From Asterias amurensis (lineage: Eukaryota > Echinodermata > Asteroidea > Forcipulatida > Asteriidae), in NCBI RefSeq assembly GCF_032118995.1, contig NC_092650.1, forward strand, positions 23,198,001 to 23,262,000: 64,000 bases of DNA. Direction: 5' to 3'. The notes under the pieces were generated by a model that saw only the letters and a list, made by a program, of their open reading frames with translations, was not told the DNA's origin and did no database searches. Made by a program: the position numbers and the translations under genes. Below, piece after piece: positions 32,537 through 43,573 of this stretch. The stretch's first letter is position 1. Each line of letters opens with the position of its first letter.

Positions 32537-34189
32537 CTGCGAGGAAATTAAAAAAGGAATAGCAATGTTCACACTGTATTGTTTCAGTGGAATACAGCCT
32601 GGGTTGTACCCGTGAGTTCGTTCCCTCTGCTGTGACTCTATCACACTTTTACACTGAGTCCCTAGTCCACTGGGTTGCACGTTGAGTCAAGAATAACCAT
32701 GGAGGTAGAATTCTACCTCCATGGAATAACCATGGGCATTTACCCTTACACCTTAGACCACAGAGCAGGGGTGGCTACGCCCCCGGGTTGTGCGCATTTG
32801 CCGTTGCCAGACCGAGGGTAAAGCGCGTGGACATAACCGAGATTTTCGGCAATATTTAAAAAACGCTACCCTGCCTTTTCTAAACTCAAATTGTACATTA
32901 TTATTTAAATGTTCGCATCGAATAATGATTTAAAAAAATCAAACAGTTCTAAGTATAAAAGTATGATAGATGTTAAATTTGCATCGGGGATAAAGAATAT
33001 TCATTTTGATTTTTACCCATACACGGAAAGTATACAGTGCTAACACACATCGGTGTATGGGTTAAAAACCAAAATTATTATGAAGGTATGTTTTCCCTTT
33101 AACGGAAAAAATATGTTTAAAATGATTGAATAGGAGTCATGTGAAGCTGGCGATGTTGCATAGGCCCCCACCCTCATCGGGCATTATTTACTCGCGATTT
33201 GAATTGCTTCGGGCAGGGAGATGCCATGCACGTAGCTGTACGGGAATTCAAACTAGTCAGAATTACAAAATAATTACAAACCTTCAGAACTAAATGAACG
33301 GTAACTGATGGAGAAACCACGACCTTTGACCGTGGAATCTGTCTTGAACCTCAAGGCCACCGAAGATGACGTAGATATGACGTCACCGGGTTCAGTCGTT
33401 CCGCAGATTAGACCCGGTCCCAGTGTCGACGACATCGTAACCGAGGGTCCGTCAAATAGTTCGAGATAATCGACCCCAGCGCACCTGCGTCCGTTGCCCT
33501 CGATGTTCAGCCTCTCAAATGTCAGTAGTATTCGCTTGCCGGGGGTCGTCCGGAGTGTAACCTCGCAGTCGAGGTTGTTATCGTAATTGTACCCAAATTG
33601 GGAATCGAGAGTACCGCTCGAACCCTCAATGTATATTGTTTCACCACAATGGCTGGTCATGTATTCTGAATGAAAAAAATAGGCAATTCGTATGATGGTT
33701 AGAGTTGGTGGGCTCCCAACCGAATGTAACACCAGCGCCAAACTTCTCATAAAGCTCTTAAAGGTACTGGACACTGTTGGTAATTACTCAAAATAATTGT
33801 TAGCATAAAAAACTTACTTGGTTACAAGCAATGAAGAGCTATTGATAGTATAAAACAGAGTGAGAAACGGCTCCCTCTGAAGTAACGGAGTTTTTAAGAA
33901 AGAGGTAATTTCTTCTTCAAAGTAACAAAACAAAACTTCAGCCGAAGTCTTTTTATTATGCAACTGAAAGCACACAAAGTAATGCAACAAGGGTGTTTTT
34001 TCCCTTCATTATTCTCTTGCAAATTATATGGTCAATATTTTGAGCCCAAATTTTCACAGGTTTAAACTTTACTATATTTAAAAGTAAATGCGTATTATAC
34101 TCACCATTGGCACCCACCACAGAGCAAAGAAAGAACACCCAACAACAGTCGACCATCAAACCATTCTTTTCCACCCAAAAGTTCGGCAT
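32403..34189 (-). CDS. Gene 3: CUB-TM protein with divergent tail, no LDLa
   Basis: Three exons: signal 34189-34105, CUB 33665-33282, TM 32536-32403, all phase 1; predicted 200 aa. Residues 1-28 signal, about 35-153 CUB with four cysteines, about 169-192 membrane helix, then only MSCDDCC before the stop. It lacks the YHCCCK block and the Pro-rich tail of its neighbours, and I find no LDLa exon between the CUB and TM exons. The CUB donor is G|gtttgt, weaker than the gtaagt/gtgagt sites elsewhere. A dicysteine C-terminus could be lipidated, but that is inference. Degenerate minisatellite DNA begins about 60 bp past the stop. Confidence 0.72.
32698..32725. repeat. Perfect 28-bp palindrome
   Basis: CCATGGAGGTAGAA followed by its exact complement, in the gene 3 CUB-TM intron. 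Imperfect relatives at about 5710-5745 and half copies near 41970 and 48040. Confidence 0.85.
32973..33085. mobile_element. S1 SINE tail fragments
   Basis: Contains gttaaatttgcatcggggat (minus S1 tail) followed by cagtgctaacacacatcggt (plus S1 body), so two pieces in opposite orientation are joined. Confidence 0.5.
33282..33665 (-). CDS. Gene 3 exon 2: CUB domain
   Basis: Acceptor ..ttcattcag, donor G|gtttgt, 127 complete codons. Landmarks: SHCGETIYIEG, NNLDCEVTL, GKRILLTFERLNIEG, VDYLELFDGP, LICGT, VALRFKTDS, GFSISYRSF. Four cysteines in CUB spacing. It resembles the gene 6 CUB most by eye (GRRILLTFEKFNTEG). Confidence 0.87.
33759..34066. repeat. Family A foldback, right end missing
   Basis: Orientation a, in the short gene 3 first intron between signal and CUB exons; ends at tttcacaggttt. 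Confidence 0.65.
34105..34189 (-). CDS. Gene 3 exon 1: signal peptide
   Basis: 28 codons with core CCWVFFLCSVVGAN and donor G|gtgagt, phase 1, about 440 bp from the CUB exon. The first charged residues (WVEKNG) precede the hydrophobic core as expected. Confidence 0.7.
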
Positions 34190-34787
34190 AACTATTTCTT
34201 GTAAGGTTCTTCAAAATTCATTATTTAAAATCCTATGAATCTGTACAATCAACACACAGCTACATGCTGAAAACCCAAGCCGGCTTGCACAATGAAAAGT
34301 AAAGTCGCGCTGCGTATAAGCAAAAACAATTGCTTAACTTTTTTTGTTCCACTAAGCAAAACTTAACAGGATACCAGTAACATACATGTTAAAGTATGAC
34401 TTTAGTTGGTGACCTATTTCTGTTAAGCATTGTTTGCCTGCAGCTAGCTCCCTCTGTGGTGAAATTGAGCCTAGGTTTGTCCGTGTTTTTCCTCCCAAGA
34501 ATTGACTGAAATTTAAGACTTTTATTTATTAACAAATCCTCAGAGAAGCTTAGGTGACGGTAGCTCTTGTATAAACAAACTAAGTTGAGATTTGGGCGCC
34601 TAAAGGCACCCTGTAGAACACTTATGATCAATTAGGCATATTCATGTATTGGCGTAACAATAGCTTTAGCCCCACTGTAATGTTGACATTGGGTGTTGTT
34701 TTCTTTGGTCACTCATGCGAAAACTAAACAGGGTTAATACTACTAATGATTGAACCAATCTAGCAAATTCACAGCCACTCCAACGTT
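34190..34787. other. Gene 3 upstream spacer
   Basis: Contains a diverged piece resembling family K near 34300-34460 (caattgcttaac..agcaaaacttaacagg). No gene seen. Confidence 0.3.
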
Positions 34788-35080
34788 AGGCAGAGGACAC
34801 TATTGGTAATTACTCAAAATAATTTTTTGCATAAAACCTTTCTTGGTGACGAGTAATGGGGAGAGGTTGATGGTATAAAACATTGTGGGAAACGGCTCCC
34901 TCTGAAGTGCCATCTTAACGTACACAATTTCGTGTGACAAGGGTGTTTTTTTCTTTCATTATTATCTCGCAAGTGCGATGACCGATTGAGCTCAAATTTT
35001 CACAGGTTTGTTATTTTATGCATATGTTGAGATATACCAACAGTGAAGGCTAGTCTTTGACAATTACCATTAGTGTCCAT
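34788..35080. repeat. Family A foldback, internal deletion
   Basis: Orientation a; the gagacctcaa hairpin segment is missing after gaagtgccat. Confidence 0.7.
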
Positions 35081-35267
35081 ACACAACCTTTGACTTAAAT
35101 TTAGGGAACATTGTAACCACTGACTCGGAAAATTGATAACAATACAAAGTTGGTGAGAAGTACAGCAGCTTAGTGCATTTTAAGAAACTTTTCATTTCAC
35201 TTTTCATCCCCATTTCACTTTTCATCCCCAAGAGTTTGAATCTTAGACCCTCAGCTGAGATATAATA

Positions 35268-35554
35268 GAAGAAACACTTTGTCACACGAAGTTGTGTGCT
35301 TTCAGAACCTTTATTTCGAGACCTCAAAATCTAACTACAAGGTCTCGTAACCAAATTCAAATATATTTTGTTGGAAAATTATTTTTTTTTTCTCAAAAAA
35401 CTACGTTACTTCAGAGGGAGCAGTTTCTCTCAATGTTTTATACTATCAACAGCTCTCCGTTGCTCGTTACTAACTAAGTTTAGTCTTACTAACAACTATT
35501 GTGAGTAATTACCATAGCTCTATGGTAATTACCAATAGTGTCCAGTGCCTTTAG
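35268..35554. repeat. Family A foldback, left end missing
   Basis: Orientation b, starts at aacactttgtcacacgaagt; the final end is duplicated (taccatagctctatggtaattacc). Confidence 0.65.
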
Positions 35555-35638
35555 TGATTAATATTTTATATGCCACTCTTTATAAAGATTCAGTAGTAAT
35601 TCCAACAATTTGAGAGATTGCAAGGAAATGTGCCACTC

Positions 35639-36043
35639 TAAAGGCAGTGGACACTAAGTAATTACTCAAAATAATGTTAAGCATAAAAAACATTACTTCA
35701 TGGTAACGAGTAATGGGGAGAGGTTGATAAAGCATTGTGAGAAACGGCTCTCTCTGAAGTGACAACGGCTCTCTCTGAAGTGACATAGTTTTCGAGAAAG
35801 AAGTAATTTTCAAAAAATTTGGTTTCAAGACCTCCGAATTAGATTTTGAGGTATCGAAATCATGAGCATCTGAAAGCAAACAACTTCGTGCGACCATGTT
35901 GCGACAAGGGTGATTTTTGTTTTCTTTCATTAGTATCTTTCAACTTCGACGACTGAGGTCAACTTTGCACAAGTGTGTTGTTTTATGCATTTAATTATGT
36001 TGAGATACACCAAGTAAGAAGACTGGTCTAGTGTCCAGTATCT
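35639..36043. repeat. Family A foldback, internal duplication
   Basis: Orientation a; acggctctctctgaagtgac is tandemly duplicated. Confidence 0.7.
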
Positions 36044-36117
36044 TACCAAATTTTTGTTTGTATACATTAGATTCACATATGCCTTAAGAAAAGTAAACGG
36101 CTACAAATAAGTATATT

Positions 36118-36260
36118 AAATTGTGGCGGTAACCACTGTTAAAATGTAGGATTCGAACTTCCTCTTTACCGGGCGATCTCGGTGGTCTAGTTAGTGTGAA
36201 AAGACACTGCTCTAGAATTGCAACGGTCGTGGGTTCGAATCATCACTACCTGTGGTCTTT
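36118..36260 (+). mobile_element. S1 SINE, degraded head
   Basis: tRNA-like head with tctagttagtgtg and gtgggttcgaatcatc (B-box); the body is absent. Confidence 0.55.
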
Positions 36261-36647
36261 AAACGACGTTGTAAAGGGTAACCAAACAAATTAATACAAA
36301 TATATTTCTATTCAACAACCAGAAAAGGGAACTTTATTGAAAAGCCGACAACAACGATGAGCAGAATTTAAACAATTTTTAACATTACGAAGTTGATTTA
36401 TAGTTGAAAAAAAGGGTCACATTAATAACATAAACACACACATGTTTCAGCCCAATTGGGTGTCATTTGGGTGTCAATGATCTCAAGTGCTTAATACTAC
36501 CGAAAGCTGCTGCATAGGCGTCTAACCAACAGTTTTTAGTGTCATATTAATTTAAAAAGTGGTTACCAAAATATGTCCCCTTCAACTATCTGCGTTGTTT
36601 GTTTTAAATCTTGTTTCGCATTTATGTTAATACTTATTCATTAACTG
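36261..36647. other. Unassigned spacer
   Basis: No gene or named repeat recognised. Confidence 0.3.
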
Positions 36648-36767
36648 ACGCTGCTGGCAGCAGACTTACTTGGCAAAACACATTATTCTCTGTAATGTAA
36701 TGTGCGCATGCTCATAAGTATAAGTCAACAATGGAAATTTGCCTGTTATGTCTGCTGCCACCTAGCG
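36648..36767. repeat. Family H foldback copy 1
   Basis: Ends gctggcagcagacttac / tgtctgctgccacctagcg; about 120 bp. Copy 2 at 37862. Confidence 0.65.
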
Positions 36768-37049
36768 TTTATTTGCGAAGACCCAAGTGACTTCTGTTGA
36801 TATTGAGATCGGGGCCTATAACAAAACTCTTACAACGAAAGTATAAAGGGAACAAGCGTTCACGGATTCTCTTAAAAACATGCCAAGAAACAAACGACTG
36901 CAAAATCTAAGCTTTACATTACGTATGCAGAATCACTAAGATCATTAAGTACATTTTCGCACACATTATCATTAAATTATTATCATTAGGCTTTAACTAG
37001 ATTACAAAAACATCCATGGTTTAAAATTAGTTGTCTCTTAAACACCGAT

Positions 37050-37393
37050 AATATAAAACCTTTCTTGGTAACGAGTTATGGGGAGAGGTTGATAATATGA
37101 AATATTGTGAGAAACGGCTCTCTCTGAAGTAATGTAGTCTTTGAGCAATTTTCCACCAATTTGATTTCGAGATCTCAGATTTAGAAATTTAAGGTCTCAA
37201 AATCAAGCATCTGAAAGCGCACAACTCCGTGTGACAAGGGTGTTTTTTATTTCATTATTATCTCGCACCTTCGACGACCAAGTGAGCTCAAATTTTCACA
37301 GGTTTGTAATTTTATGCAAAAGTTGAAATACACCGAGTGAGAAGACTGGTCTTTGACAATTTATTACCAATAGTTAGTGTCCAGTGTCTTTAA
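37050..37393. repeat. Family A foldback, left end missing
   Basis: Orientation a, starting at the ataaaacctttcttggta segment. Confidence 0.65.
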
Positions 37394-37861
37394 TTCTTAG
37401 GAAAGTTTGGAAAAGATAAGCTTTAAATAGCTTAGTACAACAACAAGTTTTTTGCATAGTGCTATGGCTAAAACCCCGAGTGATATTTATGGAAACAGCA
37501 GTACTGTTTTCAAGCGCGTCCAAAACTTGCATTTTAAAGCAGGCACTTTAAGGAATATATTGTACAGTGCACAGTTTGCTCCTACCTACCCACCCTAAAT
37601 CGGTAAAAACGTAACTTAAAGAGAAGGTTCCCCTCAAAAAATGACAGTCAACAGAACAATGTGACCGGGGTTAATTTCACCGAGTAAAAAAACTAGTATT
37701 ATCTCACGAGTTACTCGTCCTAAAAAAATGACTCGTCCTAACTAAGGACTAGCCTTTTAAAGTTTTCACTATCTCATATAGTCCAAAAGTTCGTTGTGAA
37801 ATTGACCTATGTGTCACATTAAAGTGTGAACTCATGAGTTGTACCAATGGGAGTCTTTCAG
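37394..37861. other. Unassigned spacer
   Basis: Includes a short acgagttactcgtcctaa inverted motif near 37710. No gene seen. Confidence 0.3.
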
Positions 37862-37983
37862 GACACTTGGTGGCAGCAGACCTACCAGGTAAAATCAATT
37901 GTTCTCGATAATGTGTGCAAGCTCAACTACCTAACAATGGAAACTGTTGGTAAGTCTGCTGCCACCTAGCGCCTCAAAGTGTC
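37862..37983. repeat. Family H foldback copy 2
   Basis: gacacttggtggcagcagac pairs with gtctgctgccacctagcgcc..gtgtc. It ends 29 bp past the gene 4 stop. Confidence 0.7.
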
Positions 37984-38011
37984 TCATACGCTCTATGACA
38001 CAAGGCCCAAC

Positions 38012-38319
38012 CTAGTGTTTGATTTCATAAGGCTGCTGTTGTGGTTGCATGCTCATCTGTGTGACATGGGTTGTCTGAGGCATCGGGTGGGGCTGGTTGC
38101 TGGCTACGACCAGGGTGGTGTACGGTGGTGGATTGGGCTTGCAGCAGCAATGGTAACAGCAGCAACAGCAACAGGTACAGATCAGGACCACGCCCACCAC
38201 CATGCCCACGATGATGGCGATGAACACACCCACGCCCCACTGCATCAGGGGGTTCTCGTTCGGGTACAGTGCATCATGGATCGTGTTTTCGACGTCATCG
38301 ATGTTATCATTCAGAACAT
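38012..38319 (-). CDS. Gene 4 exon 2: acidic stub, TM, Cys cluster, PPPY tail, stop TAG
   Basis: Acceptor ..ttttcactccag. The 101 codons keep one frame from acidic stub through GVFIAIIVGMVVGVVLIC to the tail. Six successive cysteines before YHCCCK make this the most Cys-dense copy. Confidence 0.85.
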
Positions 38320-41300
38320 CTGGAGTGAAAAATGAGATTAAAACAAAGTTGTTTTATAAAACGGGGTTATCAATTTGGATTAGATGACGTCATGGTTTGA
38401 GAAAGGCCTTACTCCAATTCGCCATTTTGAATTATGAGTGACGTCAATAACTATTATACAAATAGTATTGAGTGGCTCAGAGTGGAATGGGAGGAATATT
38501 ATCGCAAGGTAAAATTTTGACTGTCGCCGAGTGAAATGGAGCAGTCCAAATTTTACCGAGCGATAATATTCCTTCCATTCCACGAATTTAAGCCACTCAA
38601 TATTTGTTTTATATAACTGACATAAAGTTATAGATCCTTGTCATTTGATGTACTACTCAAAATCATTGGGAACAAGGATGATCCTAACTGTTGAATGGGA
38701 AATAGGTCTTTTTGATCGCCGGTGCGGATGGGAGTAATAGTGAATGTCACGTGAAGTAAGTTCCACCAATCAAATGACAAGGATCTGTGTGTCAGCAAAC
38801 AAACACCCCAACAAACACCCAACAAACACCCAACAAACACCACAACAAACACCCAACCCCAAAACACCCACCAAACATCCCCCAAAACACCCAACAAACA
38901 CCCCAACAAACACCCACAACAAACACCAAAACGCCACATGCCCCATCACCCAAACAGAACACCCAACAACCACCCCTTTAAACACACATAACAAACATCT
39001 CAATACCCAAACAAATACCCGAACAAACGACCAACGCTGAAGCATTGTTTATACTGCTGTTTGTCTCGTCATGCTATTTTCAGGTAATTTTATGTATGAT
39101 GTATTTAGTTACATTATGTGGTCCCATTGTTGTAATGGAAAAAACGGCAATTCAGTGTTTCTTCGCTTGTAATTTCTTTTATGTGAGTTCTTAGAGTTGA
39201 GTACACGACTGTCAAATGAAAACAGACAAGAATTAGTAAGCAACGAAATCATAGAAATTCACAACTGAATTTGCATCATTGAAGCCTGAATTTCCAAAAA
39301 TGTACTCCACGAAAAGGGTGCCGTATTTGATAAGTTCACAACGTATAAACAAAAATCATGCAATTTCGAGGCATTTTGTGTGGAGCATGCATCATACTTT
39401 ACTTTCTAACCAATGCAACTTATAACAAACGGTTTAAAACGCGTTTCATAATAGACCAACTCTACCGATCCAAGGCAACGTGTCCCTTTAAAGTTAAACA
39501 TTAATGCTAACATCTGGCATAAATTCTTTCAAGTTAGGGGTGGGGCACGGTCATCACTGGAAGAGGGGGGTGGGGGGGGGGGGGGCACCATGCCCGGTTT
39601 CCTCTGGTATCAATGCATATCGCATAGATTCCAATTGCAAGTTTTGGAATTCTATTACCTACAGGAAGGTAATGAGATACATTTTCAGGAAGTGTTTGTT
39701 GAAATAAAAATATGGGCAAGCGCTACTTCTGTATGTTTGGCCTCAAAACAGGATGTGGCAATCAGTTTCGAAGTATTAAGAAAAATATACGCACAAGTGT
39801 AAGGACATTTTAAAGTAAAATCTTCAGAGTGATTGTAAAAACATGTTTGTGACTTAAAGGCACTGGACACTATTGATAATTATCAAAAGTGTCCAGTATT
39901 CTCACTTGGTGCATCCCAACATATGCATAAAGTAACAAACCTGTGAAAATTTGAACTCAATTATTGGTCGTTGAAATTGCGAAAAAATTGTGAAAGAAAA
40001 CAATCCTGGTGGTACAAAATAGTGTGCTTTTAGATAGGAATAAAATGGGCTCTGGTCCAGAGTATTATTTTAGTGTGAAATTAACTAATATTTTCTCAAA
40101 AACTACCTTACTTCAGAGGGAGTTGTTTCTCACAATGGTTTATGCTCTCCGTTGCTCGTTACCAAGTAAGGTTGTATGCTAATGTATTTTGAGTAATTAC
40201 CAAACGCGTACAGTGTATTTAAAGGTTGTAGGTACTTTTTGTTGGACAACAAACACAATGTCCACAGATCTTACACAGTTTGAAGATAATGATAGTAGAA
40301 AGCTTCCCGTGAAAATATTACGTGCTGAGGTAATGAGTAAAACAATGTCATGAATATAATTTTCATCTCATGAGACGAAAATTATTTTAAGCATTTACAA
40401 ACGTATTTTTCATTACATTGTTTTACTCATTTCTCAAAAAGTACAGCACCTCAGTAAGTAATATTTGAAGGGAAGCTTTCCACTATCATTATCTTCAAAC
40501 CCTGTAAGTTTAATGTAAATCTATTGACATTTTGAAAAAGTACCCAAATCCTTTAAGTGCTATTCACACGACATCAATTTAACTTAGGTCCCTTGTCTTA
40601 TTTAGCATGGTTGTAAAATGTAGCAATGTTTGAAAAGATTTTGCAACAGAACTTGGACAGTAGATAAATTGCTGTCCTTTCTTACGAGGTACACTTTTGT
40701 ACTGTTCAAACATGCTACGATTTAGCAGGGGACCCTTGCTATTAAAATTGCTTTCGTGTGAAGGGGGCTTAAGTTGTATTTTCCTTCCTCCATGGTAAAA
40801 CTACCTTACAATTTTAAAAAAATAAGTAAGTAACCACCAGACTGTTTAAAGTGTTGTATGTACTTTTTGTAGGACAAAAACACAAAATCTACATAATTTA
40901 CACTAAACTTACACAGTTTGAAAATAATGATAGTAGAAAGCTTCCCTAAAAATATTACTTGTTGAGGTTCTGTAGTTTTTGAGAAATGAGTAAAACAATG
41001 TCATGAAAATAATTTTCGTCTCAGTGATCATGAGACGAAAATTATTTTGGCGCGTAAAAACGTTTTTCATGACATTGTTTTACTCATTTCTCAAAAACTA
41101 CAGCACCTCAGCAACTAATATTTTAAGGTACGCTTTTTACTATCATTATCTTCAAACGGTATAAGTTTAATGTAAATCTGTGGACATTGTGTTTTGTGTT
41201 ACAAAAAGTACCAAAATCCTTTAATGTAGAATGCATTATTTCCCTCTAGTGCGACATTCATGTGTGTTCCCCCCTTGGCTATTGGAATATCAACGCAAGG

Positions 41301-42146
41301 TTGATGTGTTGTCTTTTTGCAAAAGTATGTTGGGATACAAGTGAGAAAACAGGTCTTTGACACTGTCCAAAGGTCTCCACTGCACATAAATATTCATTCC
41401 TTACGGGTGTCGTTTTACACCTTATAACAAATACGAAAAAACACTAATTGGATTTGATAAAAGCCGAAGCATTTTGTGAACATTATGCATCTTTTTTTCT
41501 TCCCCTTATCCTTGGCTGTCTCAGGGAAATACACAAAAGCATTATGCTTAATTTTTCCCCCTGCATGTTGCCTATCAAATTAATTGCTGTATATTGTTAT
41601 CTTACATTGTTATCTTACATAATTTCTATACATTGTATTACTGCTAAAACATCTGGCATCCATCCATAATTATACTCATCGATATGTGTTTTCTACTGTA
41701 TGCTTAATTGTTATTGTCGACATAAACAGTAAATATAGGCTACATTGATTTGAATTGAATCTGAAAGTAGGGCCTACACAAAGTAATGCAACGTCAAGGT
41801 TTTTTTTTTTTTCGAAGACCAATTGAGCGCAAAACATTTTCACAGATGTGTTGTCTTTTTGCAAAAGTATGTTGGGATACAAGTGAGAAAACAGGTCTTT
41901 GACACTGTCCAAAGGTCTCCACTGCACATAAATATTCATTCCTTACGGGTGTCGTTGCTAGCTAGGACCATGGAGGTAGGTAAAATGCTACACTGATTAT
42001 TTCATTCCTTCATGGTTTAGACTACCAGTTATAGGAACTGAAACATTTTTTGTTTACTCACCAGAAAATCCCGCGTTGGTCCCACCAAACAGAGTTCCAA
42101 CAACCAGCAGACAGAACATCACTGAATTCCTCCCCATCATCGCCAT
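38012..42146 (-). CDS. Gene 4: signal, acidic stub, TM, PPPY tail
   Basis: Two exons: signal 42146-42062 and TM/tail 38319-38012, predicted 130 aa. The extracellular part is a roughly 29-residue acidic stub (DVLNDNIDDVENTIHDALYP...) without cysteines, followed by MQWG and the helix, then ICTCCCCCCYHCCCK and a tail with NPPPYTT (PPxY) and a Met/Gln/Pro-rich end (QPYEIKH). No CUB or LDLa exon is visible in the 3.7-kb intron, which holds foldbacks, a 10-mer repeat and a 106-bp direct duplication. Probably a bona fide short paralogue: signal exon, phase and tail are intact. Function unknown. Confidence 0.68.
38388..38612. repeat. Foldback element in gene 4 intron
   Basis: Arms gtattgagtggct / agccactcaatat, ggaatgggaggaatattatc / gataatattccttccattcc and aaaattttgactg / cagtccaaatttt pair around a gtcgccgagtgaaa centre. 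Confidence 0.65.
38800..39035. repeat. ACAAACACCC decamer array
   Basis: About 20 imperfect copies in the gene 4 intron. The minus-strand (sense) transcript is G/T-rich (GGGTGTTTGTTGGGTGTTTG), with spaced G-triplets. ORFs here reading NTPTNTQQ or repeats of W/V/G/C are artefacts. Confidence 0.85.
39352..39492. repeat. Family C, right half only
   Basis: atgcaatttcgaggcatttt..caaggcaacgtgtcccttta; left arm missing. A poly-G tract follows near 39568-39585. Confidence 0.6.
39854..40222. repeat. Family A foldback, near complete
   Basis: Orientation b; the gagacctcaa hairpin arm is degraded and the final end reads acagtgtatttaaag. Confidence 0.7.
40223..40556. repeat. Family D foldback copy (defining description)
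   Basis: About 335 bp. Arms: gaagataatgatagtagaaa / tactatcattatcttcaaa; centre catctcatgagacgaaaatt; ends aaaggttgtaggtac / gtacccaaatccttta. Abuts a family A copy and a family L element. Confidence 0.8.
40557..40773. repeat. Family L foldback
   Basis: Ends tgctattcacacgacatcaa / ttgctttcgtgtgaaggggg; inner aggtcccttg / caggggaccctt pair. A partial relative starts at 53922. Confidence 0.65.
40845..41222. repeat. Family D foldback, complete
   Basis: Second D copy within 630 bp in the gene 4 intron; central palindrome ctcagtgatcatgagacg. Confidence 0.8.
41307..41413. repeat. 106-bp exact direct repeat, copy 1
   Basis: From gtgttgtctttttgcaaaag to ttccttacgggtgtcgtt. Copy 2 at 41849-41954. 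The right part resembles a family A end. Confidence 0.8.
41849..41954. repeat. 106-bp exact direct repeat, copy 2
   Basis: No mismatch with copy 1 found by eye. It lies 108 bp from the gene 4 signal-exon donor. Confidence 0.8.
42062..42146 (-). CDS. Gene 4 exon 1: signal peptide
   Basis: MAMMGRNSV then MFCLLVVGTLFGGTNA, donor G|gtgagt, phase 1. Internal ATGs at codons 3 and 4 could also serve as starts. Confidence 0.74.
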
Positions 42147-42262
42147 TTTGTATTTATCCTGTAATTTACTTGTATGGTCTTGCTGCTAAAACAAAACAAA
42201 CAAGGCGCTGGTGAAATGAGCAGAAAATCTTTACTTTTAGTCGATATTTCTGTGGCGAGGCC

Positions 42263-42268
42263 TTTATA
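42263..42268 (-). promoter_or_regulatory. Possible TATA box of gene 4
   Basis: Minus strand reads ATTTATAAAGGCC, 117 bp upstream of the gene 4 ATG. The distance is longer than for genes 1 and 6, so the match is weaker evidence. Confidence 0.3.
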
Positions 42269-42425
42269 AATAATAAACCCAGAATGAATCACTATGTGCA
42301 AAATAAACACGTATGCTTGCAATGAACAAAGCATGCAGACTGCTGGTAGTCTGTTATTGCTGCGCAACTGGGGCGTGAGGTGGTGAATTTCTCACAGTGG
42401 TGATATATTGGAAATCCCATCGTAG

Positions 42426-42600
42426 GCCCTTTTCGAAACCACGGCTTCGGCTCTTTGGATTCGGCTCAGGCTGTAGCTTGGCCCTGCAGTTGTTTTGACA
42501 ATTATTGAGGTGCTTTGCGTACGCGCTTTGAACTTCAGACGAGAGAACGGAGCCTGAAGCTGAATCCAAAGCCAAGGCCATGGTTTCGAAAAGGGCCTTA
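42426..42600. repeat. Family I foldback copy 2
   Basis: Ends cccttttcgaaaccacggct / gccatggtttcgaaaagggc with ttggattcggct / agctgaatccaa inside. Confidence 0.75.
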
Positions 42601-42741
42601 TAAACTGTAGCACTCACTGTGTGGAATTAATGTTCACATGACGTAGATGGTATTTCACAGTGTCTGAACATTTCAGATGAACTCTTTGCCACAGAGATCA
42701 AAGTTTCTCTCTGGTTTCTATGGGGAACATTGCAAGCGGGC

Positions 42742-43178
42742 TTAAAGGCACTGGACACTATTGGTAACTACTCAAAATAATTATTAGCATAAAACCTTGG
42801 TAAACGAATAATGGGGAGATGTTGATGGTATAAGACATTGTGGGAAACGGCTTCCTCTGTAGTATTGTGTTTTTCGAGAATAGAAAGAATTAATTTTCCA
42901 CAAATTTGATTTCGAGACCTCAGATTTAGAATTTGAAACGGCTCTCTCTGAAGTAATGTAGTTTTCGGGAAAGAAGAAATTTTAGAAGGTCTCGAAATCA
43001 AGCACCTGAAAGCACAAAACTTCGTGTGACAAGGGTGCTTTTCTTTCATTTTTATCTCGCACCTTCAACGACCAATTGAGCTCAAATTTTCACAGATTTT
43101 TTATTTAATATATGTTGAGATACACCAAGTGAGAAGACTGGTCTGACACAACTACCAACAGTGTCCAGTGTCTTTAAA
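42742..43178. repeat. Family A foldback, rearranged
   Basis: Orientation a; about 50 bp longer than usual because the acggctctctctgaagtaat segment is repeated inside the gagacctc arm. Confidence 0.7.
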
Positions 43179-43573
43179 GGTAAAACACAAAATAATTGTT
43201 ATCTAATTTTTTTTTATAAACTTACTTGGTAATGAGTAATTTGGAGCTGTTGATTGGTTAAAACATTTTGATAAACGGCTCCCTAGCCCTCTGAAGAAAC
43301 AGCTCCCTCTGAAGTGACGTAGTTTTCGAGAAAGAAGTAACTTTCCACCAACTTAATGTCGAGACCTCAGTTTTAGAATTTGAGGTCTCGAAATCAAGCA
43401 TCTGACAGCACACAACTTCGTGTGACAAGGGTGTTTTTTCCTATTTATTATTTCATAACTTCGACGATCAATTGACTTAAAATTTTCACAGTTTTTTAAT
43501 TTATGCAAATGTTGAGATACACCAAGTGAGAAGATTGGTCTTTGACAATTACCAATAGTGTTCACTGTCTTTA
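43179..43573. repeat. Family A foldback, near complete
   Basis: Orientation a, head-to-tail with the preceding copy; its gctccctctgaag segment is duplicated. Confidence 0.75.

Noticed and set aside
38744-39045. NTPTNTQQ-type and W/V/G/C-rich ORFs on both strands
   Set aside because: Decamer repeat array is open in several frames; no domain.
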